From Candidatus Omnitrophota bacterium (lineage in GTDB: Bacteria > Omnitrophota > Gorgyraeia > Gygaellales > Profunditerraquicolaceae): a stretch of 8,922 nt of DNA. Of this stretch, positions 4,767-8,922 are shown in pieces. Position 1 is the stretch's first letter. Each line of letters starts with the position of its first letter. The translations under genes and the position numbers were made by a program. The stretch spans positions 1 to 8,922 of the forward strand of contig JAQTMD010000056.1 of NCBI GenBank assembly GCA_028714595.1, read 5' to 3'. Below the pieces are notes generated by a model. The model did not search any database and was not told the DNA's origin. It saw only the letters and a program-made list of their open reading frames with translations.

Positions 4767-6509
4767 ATGTATACCAGGACTATTCTCGTAAAAGATACCG
4801 GATCAGGCACTGAAGACAAGACGCGCGAGGTCTATACCAAGCTGCTCGATCTTTTGCGCACGGACAAGCTTGAAGATCAGGTGCAGGTCGTGCGCGTGGC
4901 AGATATCGGGTTCTACAATAAAGGCGTCGTGATCAAGGTGTTGCCTGAAAACACCCTCTACGTTGATGTCAAAGAGGGTGACCTGGCGCGCCTCGTCCAG
5001 GCCACCGTCAAAGAAGACAAACCCGTCGAAGGCCTGGCGCAGAAGAAAGAACCCAAACAGATCCGCATTGTCCTGCGCAACTGCGGCAGGATCAACCCGG
5101 AGAGTATCGAGGAATATATCGGCCAGGACGGCTACCGTGCCTTGACGAAGGTCCTCCTGGAACTTAACCCGGAAAAGGTCATCGAAGAGATGAAGAAGTC
5201 CGGCCTGCGCGGAAGAGGCGGCGCCGGCTATCCTACCTGGATGAAGTGGAAGTTCACCCGGCAGGTGGCTGCGGACCAGAAGTTCGTCATCTGCAACGCG
5301 GACGAGGGCGACCCGGGCGCCTATATGGACCGTTCAGTCCTGGAAAGCGATCCGCATTCGGTCATCGAAGGCCTGATCATCGCGGCGTATGCCATCGGCG
5401 CTTCCAAGGGGTATTTTTATATCCGTGCGGAATACCCGCTGGCAGTGGAACGCATCAAGAAAGCGCTCGCGCAGGCGTATGAATACGGCCTGTTGGGCAA
5501 AAGCATCCTCGGCACGGATTTCAGTTTCGATATAGATATCCGCTTAGGCGCAGGCGCATTTGTCTGCGGTGAAGAGACCGCGTTAATCGCTTCCATCGAG
5601 GGCAAACGCGGTACGCCGCGTCCCCGGCCGCCCTATCCTTCCGTCAAAGGCCTCTGGGACAAGCCGACCGCGATCAATAACGTCGAGACCCTGGCGAACG
5701 TCCCGTATATTTTCTTAAAAGGCGCCGACGCCTTTGCCAGGGTCGGCACGCAGACCTCCAAGGGCACCAAGGTCTTTGCCCTGACCGGGAAGGTCAGGAA
5801 TTCAGGCTTAGTGGAAGTGCCCATGGGCATTACACTGCGCGAGATCGTCTATGATATCGGCGGCGGCACCGTTTCCGGCAAGAACGTCAAGGCGGTGCAG
5901 ACCGGCGGGCCTTCAGGCGGCGTCATCCCCAGGGAATTTCTTGATACGCCGGTCGATTATGAGAACCTGCAGAAACTCGGTTCCATCATGGGCTCGGGCG
6001 GCATGATCGTCATGGATGAAGACGACTGCATGGTGGATATCGCCAAGTTCTACCTGGGTTTTTGCGTGGACGAATCCTGCGGCAAGTGCGCGCCCTGCCG
6101 TATCGGCGGATTCCAGATGCTCGGCGTCTTAGCGCGTATCGCCGAAGGCAAAGGTAAAGCGGATGACCCGGCGATACTCAAGCGCATATCCTTTGCGATG
6201 CAGAAGGCGTCGCTCTGCGGCCTGGGACAGGGCTCGCCCAACCCTGTTCTTTCCACGCTGAAATATTTTACGTCGGAATACAAAGAGCATATCGAGAACA
6301 AGAAATGCCCTGCCGGAAAATGCGTTGACCTGTTGAATTACAGCATCATCCAGGAAAAGTGCAAACGCTGCAGCGTCTGTTTTACCAATTGTCCGGTCAA
6401 GGCCATCGAAGGCAACCGGGAAGAAGGGTATAAGATACTTTTGGATAAATGCGTCAAATGCGAGCGCTGTTTCGAAGTCTGCAAGTTCAAGGCAATAGCA
6501 AGGAAATAG
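4767..6509 (+). CDS. hndC: [FeFe]-hydrogenase NuoF-like flavoprotein subunit (HndC/HydB), diaphorase
   Basis: A 580-residue NuoF-family subunit that binds FMN and NAD(P)(H) and exchanges electrons with the hydrogenase. Order of parts: a thioredoxin-like N-terminus (about 1-95) with no cysteine; RIVLRNCG (100-107); the FMN/NAD region with GLRGRGGAGYPTWMKW (146-161) and NADEGDPGAYMDRSV (177-191); CGEETALIASIEG (267-279); an SLBB domain (about 335-390, ALTGKVRNSGLVEVPMG); a [4Fe-4S] site ESCGKCAPC (Cys438, 441, 444) with Cys484; a CPAGKC motif (514-519); and a C-terminal 2[4Fe-4S] ferredoxin domain (Cys532/535/538/542 and Cys562/565/568/572). It starts at ATG 4767, with TGAGGG over the preceding stop as ribosome site. 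The stop at 6509 is 4 nt before hndD. The Cys-less N-terminus is odd (see findings). Family assignment is certain; NAD versus NADP preference is not readable. Confidence 0.95.
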   Translation: MYTRTILVKDTGSGTEDKTREVYTKLLDLLRTDKLEDQVQVVRVADIGFYNKGVVIKVLPENTLYVDVKEGDLARLVQATVKEDKPVEGLAQKKEPKQIRIVLRNCGRINPESIEEYIGQDGYRALTKVLLELNPEKVIEEMKKSGLRGRGGAGYPTWMKWKFTRQVAADQKFVICNADEGDPGAYMDRSVLESDPHSVIEGLIIAAYAIGASKGYFYIRAEYPLAVERIKKALAQAYEYGLLGKSILGTDFSFDIDIRLGAGAFVCGEETALIASIEGKRGTPRPRPPYPSVKGLWDKPTAINNVETLANVPYIFLKGADAFARVGTQTSKGTKVFALTGKVRNSGLVEVPMGITLREIVYDIGGGTVSGKNVKAVQTGGPSGGVIPREFLDTPVDYENLQKLGSIMGSGGMIVMDEDDCMVDIAKFYLGFCVDESCGKCAPCRIGGFQMLGVLARIAEGKGKADDPAILKRISFAMQKASLCGLGQGSPNPVLSTLKYFTSEYKEHIENKKCPAGKCVDLLNYSIIQEKCKRCSVCFTNCPVKAIEGNREEGYKILLDKCVKCERCFEVCKFKAIARK

Positions 6510-6513
6510 GACG

Positions 6514-8265
6514 ATGGCAAAAGCGATAAAAGCAAAGATAAACGGGATTCTGCTTCGAGTCCCCGAGGGGACCACCATCCTTGATGCGGCAAAACAGGTG
6601 CAGATAAAGATCCCCACGCTCTGCAAGCATCCGGACCTGGTGGCCTCGGCTTCCTGCGGAATCTGCATCGTCAAGGTCAAGGGTTCGAACAAGATGCTGC
6701 GCGCCTGCTGTACGCCGCTGGAAGAAGGCATGGAGATCATTACCCATGACCCGGAGATCGTCGAGATCCGCAGGACGGTCATCGAACTCATCCTGTCGAA
6801 CCACCCGAATGACTGCCTGAAGTGCGGCCGCAACAATGCCTGCGAACTGCAGAAGCTCACCGCAGACTTCGGCATAAAAACGGAATCGTTCCCGCAAACT
6901 TTGCGCGACCTGCCCATAGATACCTCCACCAAGGCCGTGGACCTTGATCCCAAGAAATGCATCCTTTGCGGACGCTGCGTACATGTCTGCCAGGACATCC
7001 AGGACGTCTGGGCTTTATCGTTCCTGGAGCGGGGCATGCATACCAGGATCTCTCCTGCCGGCGATATCCAGCTGGCGGATTCTCCCTGCGTCAAGTGCGG
7101 ACAGTGCTCGGCGCACTGCCCGACCGGCGCCTTTGTCGAACAGGACCATACCGCACGGGCCTGGCAGGTCCTGCAGGACCCCGAGAAATACTGCGTGGTG
7201 CAGATAGCGCCGGCAGTCAGGGCCTCGATCGGCGAGGCATTCGGCTATACCGGAAAGAATTTTACCAGGAAATTATATGCGCTGCTGCGCAGGCTGGGCT
7301 TTCAGGCGGTCTTTGATACCAACTTTGCCGCCGACGTCACCATCATGGAAGAGGCCAGCGAATTCGAAGAGCGGCTGCTCAAAGGGACAAAACCCCTGCC
7401 GCTGATCACTACCTGCTGTCCCTCGTGGGTCGATTTTATGGAAAAATTCCACACCGACATGATCGACCACTTCTCGTCCTGCAAGTCGCCGCACGAAATC
7501 CTGGGCGTCTTGTCCAAGACCTATTACGCCCAAAAGAACAAGATCGACCCCGCAAAGATCGTGATGGTCTCGATCATGCCCTGTACGTCAAAGAAGTACG
7601 AGGTCTCGCGCAGCGACGAGATGTTCGCCTCCGGCTTTCAGGACATCGACATCGTCCTGTGCACCCGCGAGCTGGCCCGTATGATCAAGCAGGCAGGCAT
7701 CGATTTTGAAAGCCTGCCCGACGAAGAATCGGATTCGATCCTCGGCGAATACTCGGGCGCCGGCGTAATCTTCGGCGCCACCGGCGGCGTCATGGAAGCG
7801 GCGTTGCGCACCGCGCACTATTTCATTACCGGCAAAGACTTGAAGAAAGTCGACCTGGAGAGCGTGCGCGGCCTCAAGGGGGTCAAGGAGACCGAAGTTG
7901 ATGTGGGGGGCAAGAAGGTCCGCGTGGCCGTCGCGCACGGCTTGGCGAACGTCGAATACGTCCTGAACAAAGTACGCCGGGCCAAGAAAGAAGGCAAAGA
8001 AGCGCCCTATCACTTCATCGAGGTCATGGCCTGCCCCGGCGGCTGCATCGGCGGCGGCGGACAGCCGTACATGGTCACCGACGAGCTGCGCGCCAAACGC
8101 GCCCAGGCCTTGTACGAAGACGATGCCGCCAAAGAGATCAGGTTTTCCCACCAGAACCCCTACATCAAGCGCCTCTACGATGAATTCCTCGAGAAGCCGC
8201 TGAGCGAGAAATCGCACAAGCTGCTGCACACCACCTACAAGGCGCGGCCAACCTACCGCAAGTAA
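6514..8265 (+). CDS. hndD: [FeFe] hydrogenase catalytic subunit (HndD/HydA, group A3-like)
   Basis: A 583-residue H-cluster enzyme catalysing 2H+ + 2e- <-> H2 in the cytoplasm. The accessory relay is: an N-terminal [2Fe-2S] domain (Cys37, 48, 51 and 65 or 66); the His-Cys3 [4Fe-4S] site HPNDCLKCGRNNAC (His97, Cys101, 104, 110); and two ferredoxin clusters (Cys149/152/155/159 and Cys192/195/198/202). The H-domain has all three signatures: L1 TTCCPSW (299-305), L2 MPCTSKK (355-361) and L3 EVMACPGGCIGGGGQP (503-518). H-cluster ligands are therefore Cys302, Cys357, Cys507 and Cys511. Proton-relay Cys301, Glu280, Glu283 and a Ser at 321/322 are kept, so it looks like a catalytic rather than a sensory enzyme. 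The C-terminal small-subunit-like domain ends in HKLLHTTY. The length fits HndD-type proteins lacking the extra C-terminal [2Fe-2S] domain of Thermotoga HydA. No maturases (HydE/F/G) lie in the window. Last gene of the operon. Confidence 0.97.
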   Translation: MAKAIKAKINGILLRVPEGTTILDAAKQVQIKIPTLCKHPDLVASASCGICIVKVKGSNKMLRACCTPLEEGMEIITHDPEIVEIRRTVIELILSNHPNDCLKCGRNNACELQKLTADFGIKTESFPQTLRDLPIDTSTKAVDLDPKKCILCGRCVHVCQDIQDVWALSFLERGMHTRISPAGDIQLADSPCVKCGQCSAHCPTGAFVEQDHTARAWQVLQDPEKYCVVQIAPAVRASIGEAFGYTGKNFTRKLYALLRRLGFQAVFDTNFAADVTIMEEASEFEERLLKGTKPLPLITTCCPSWVDFMEKFHTDMIDHFSSCKSPHEILGVLSKTYYAQKNKIDPAKIVMVSIMPCTSKKYEVSRSDEMFASGFQDIDIVLCTRELARMIKQAGIDFESLPDEESDSILGEYSGAGVIFGATGGVMEAALRTAHYFITGKDLKKVDLESVRGLKGVKETEVDVGGKKVRVAVAHGLANVEYVLNKVRRAKKEGKEAPYHFIEVMACPGGCIGGGGQPYMVTDELRAKRAQALYEDDAAKEIRFSHQNPYIKRLYDEFLEKPLSEKSHKLLHTTYKARPTYRK

Positions 8266-8299
8266 CCTCTCCAGTTCCGCCTTCGCGCATCAAATCTAT

Positions 8300-8327
8300 T
8301 TGTTAAAATCATTGCGCGCTGTACAAT
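8300..8327 (+). promoter_or_regulatory. Predicted promoter upstream of the epimerase gene
   Basis: TTGTTA (8300-8305), a 16-nt spacer, then TACAAT (8322-8327), one mismatch from TATAAT. It lies in a locally AT-rich patch. The start site would be near 8334, giving a leader of about 270 nt before the ATG at 8605. Confidence 0.5.
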
Positions 8328-8341
8328 GTAAGAGGCGCGTG

Positions 8342-8361
8342 ATTTGGCAACGTTGCCAAAT
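8342..8361. promoter_or_regulatory. 20-bp perfect palindrome, candidate repressor operator
   Basis: The left half ATTTGGCAAC is exactly complementary to the right half GTTGCCAAAT with no spacer. The centre AACGTT with a CpG at the dyad axis resembles LacI/PurR-family operators. It begins about 8 nt after the predicted transcription start, a classic repressor position. As RNA it could also fold into a hairpin, but only four T follow (after ACG), so a terminator role is weaker. The cognate regulator is not in the window. Confidence 0.55.
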
Positions 8362-8409
8362 ACGTTTTGCGGCATTGTTCGTTTGATTTTGCGGGCGGGA
8401 GTTTAGCGG

Positions 8410-8580
8410 GCGGCTCGGTTGATTGAGCCGCACGTTGATTTTTCGAGCGGGCATGGTTCGCCCGCGGGTATACAGGGCAGGCGAGAGCGAGAAAAATCAC
8501 CCGAGCGAGGATTTCCTCGCCGGGGAAATCCGAGCGGTGCGGCGAAACAACCGGGCCGCCCGCTCAGCGGCAGGCACCGC
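8410..8580 (+). other. Multi-hairpin structured leader or repeat cluster before the epimerase gene
   Basis: Successive perfect stems are: GCGGCTC/GAGCCGC (8410-8416/8425-8431); GATTTTTC/GAAAAATC (8437-8444/8491-8498) enclosing GCGGGC/GCCCGC (8447-8452/8460-8465); then GCGAGG/CCTCGC (8505-8510/8515-8520) competing with GGATTTCC/GGAAATCC (8509-8516/8524-8531); and GCGGTGC/GCACCGC (8534-8540/8574-8580). The pentamer GAGCG recurs at 8445, 8485, 8503 and 8532. No known riboswitch class is recognised. Confidence 0.5.
8532..8566. repeat. Second copy of a GAGCGGTGCKGCGAA...CCCGCTCA hairpin motif
   Basis: GAGCGGTGCGGCGAA (8532-8546) matches 14 of 15 bases of 3226-3240 (GAGCGGTGCTGCGAA). In both places a CCCGCTCA follows (8559-8566; 3242-3249) that can pair back with GAGCGG. 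The spacing differs: 12 nt here and 1 nt in the first copy. Confidence 0.45.
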
Positions 8581-8604
8581 AAAATCAAGGAAACGGAGTC
8601 AATA

Positions 8605-8922
8605 ATGAAGGTTTTAGTGACGGGGGCGACGGGGTTTATCGGCAGGTATGTGGTGAATGCGCTGCTGGAAGAGGGACATGCGGTGAGCGCGCTTGTACGT
8701 AAGACGAGCAAGGTAGATTTTCTCAAGGCGCAGGGAGTGCAGCTAGTGTACGGGGATATCGCGGATGCGGGGAGTCTCGGTGCCATCCGGGGACCGTTCG
8801 ACGCCGTGATTCACAGCGCGGGGTATGTGGGCAATGATTGGGAGCGGCTCTATCAGACGAATGTCCTCGGAACGGAAAATATCTGTGCGCTGGCGCTGAA
8901 GCTGGGCGTGGGCAGGCTCGTC
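8605..8922 (+). CDS. NAD-dependent epimerase/dehydratase (extended SDR), 3'-truncated by the window edge
   Basis: The first 106 residues of a Rossmann-fold extended short-chain dehydrogenase. The protein opens MKVLVTGATGFIGRYVV, with the dinucleotide-binding glycine motif G-x-x-G-x-x-G (residues 7-13). It continues with YGDIAD (the adenine-contacting Asp region, about 51-56), the strand FDAVIHSAGYVG (66-77) and the NVLGTENICALA helix (87-98) typical of the family. The catalytic Y-x3-K lies beyond the window, so substrate cannot be inferred; family members act on nucleotide sugars, dihydroflavonol-like ketones or steroid-like substrates. The ATG has GGAG (8595-8598) 6 nt upstream. Glycine codons here are a mix of GGG, GGA and GGC, whereas the hydrogenase genes upstream favour GGC. 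That hints at different codon pressure, though the fragment is short. Confidence 0.88.
   Translation, partial: MKVLVTGATGFIGRYVVNALLEEGHAVSALVRKTSKVDFLKAQGVQLVYGDIADAGSLGAIRGPFDAVIHSAGYVGNDWERLYQTNVLGTENICALALKLGVGRLV

Larger units (their letters stand above)
8266..8604. other. 339-nt gene-free region between hndD and the epimerase gene
   Basis: It holds a predicted promoter (8300-8327), a perfect 20-bp palindrome (8342-8361), a chain of hairpins (8410-8580) and the epimerase ribosome site GGAG (8595-8598). I see no convincing intrinsic terminator for the hydrogenase operon: no hairpin with a following T run occurs before 8300. A dyad CGCGCA/TGCGCG (8284-8289/8313-8318) spans the -35 box but lacks a T tail. 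Confidence 0.7.

Noticed and set aside
6129..7094. Minus-strand open frame (321 codons) opposite hndC/hndD
   Set aside because: It crosses the hndC-hndD junction opposite conserved cluster-binding motifs; no ribosome site or recognisable domain.
8342..8361. TTTGGCAACGTTGCC as a possible sigma54 (-24/-12) promoter
   Set aside because: The distance between GG and GC is too short for the TGGCAC-N5-TTGC spacing.
8423..8605. 60-codon plus-strand frame in the region before the epimerase
   Set aside because: It has a non-ATG start, an Arg/Ala-rich translation typical of random GC-rich DNA, and coincides with the hairpin chain.
1..8922. CRISPR array, insertion sequence, tRNA or rRNA genes
   Set aside because: Scanned by eye for regularly spaced repeats, transposase motifs and clover-leaf ends; none found.

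Overview
This window looks like chromosomal DNA of an anaerobic, H2-metabolising bacterium with a lipopolysaccharide-type Gram-negative envelope. The grounds are two GT9 (heptosyltransferase-family) glycosyltransferases and a complete four-gene NAD(P)-linked [FeFe]-hydrogenase operon. The base composition is GC-rich in genes, with AT-rich promoter islands. The phylum cannot be fixed from the sequence alone. A deep-branching fermentative lineage (for example Omnitrophota- or Elusimicrobiota-like) or a deltaproteobacterial-type anaerobe is only a low-confidence inference. All genes are on the + strand. I see no tRNA, rRNA, transposon or CRISPR array.

Layout. (1) 1-1593: two tandem GT9 glycosyltransferases, the first cut by the window edge, separated by 3 nt. 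(2) 1594-1787: a promoter whose -35 box overlaps the preceding stop codon, then a leader with a small U-tract hairpin and two mutually exclusive hairpins. (3) 1788-3125: gdhA, hexameric NADP-type glutamate dehydrogenase, closed by a strong GCAA-tetraloop terminator. (4) 3184-3290: a strongly self-complementary non-coding element. (5) 3348-3743: a receiver-only response regulator with its own extended -10 promoter. (6) 3887-8265: hndABCD, encoding a group A3-like [FeFe] hydrogenase. The subunits are a NuoE-like protein, a stand-alone thioredoxin-fold [2Fe-2S] ferredoxin, a NuoF-like flavoprotein and the catalytic H-cluster subunit. (7) 8266-8604: 339 nt without a gene, holding a promoter, a 20-bp perfect palindrome placed like an operator, and a chain of hairpins. 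(8) 8605-end: the N-terminal 106 residues of an extended-SDR NAD-dependent epimerase/dehydratase.

How they work together. The hydrogenase links NAD(P)(H) and ferredoxin pools to H2. GdhA consumes or produces NADP(H) while assimilating ammonium. The neighbourhood is therefore redox-themed at its centre, flanked by envelope and sugar genes. The receiver protein between gdhA and hnd could regulate either neighbour, but it has no output domain and no visible partner kinase.

The protein-coding content belongs to known families. What I find most worth following up is (a) the fused thioredoxin-like N-terminus of HndC, which has lost all its cysteines next to an intact stand-alone copy, and (b) the non-coding DNA. 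The latter includes four promoters with an identical 16-nt spacer, a perfect palindrome just after a predicted start site, a 15-nt near-repeat shared by two hairpin elements about 5.3 kb apart, and a long structured leader.
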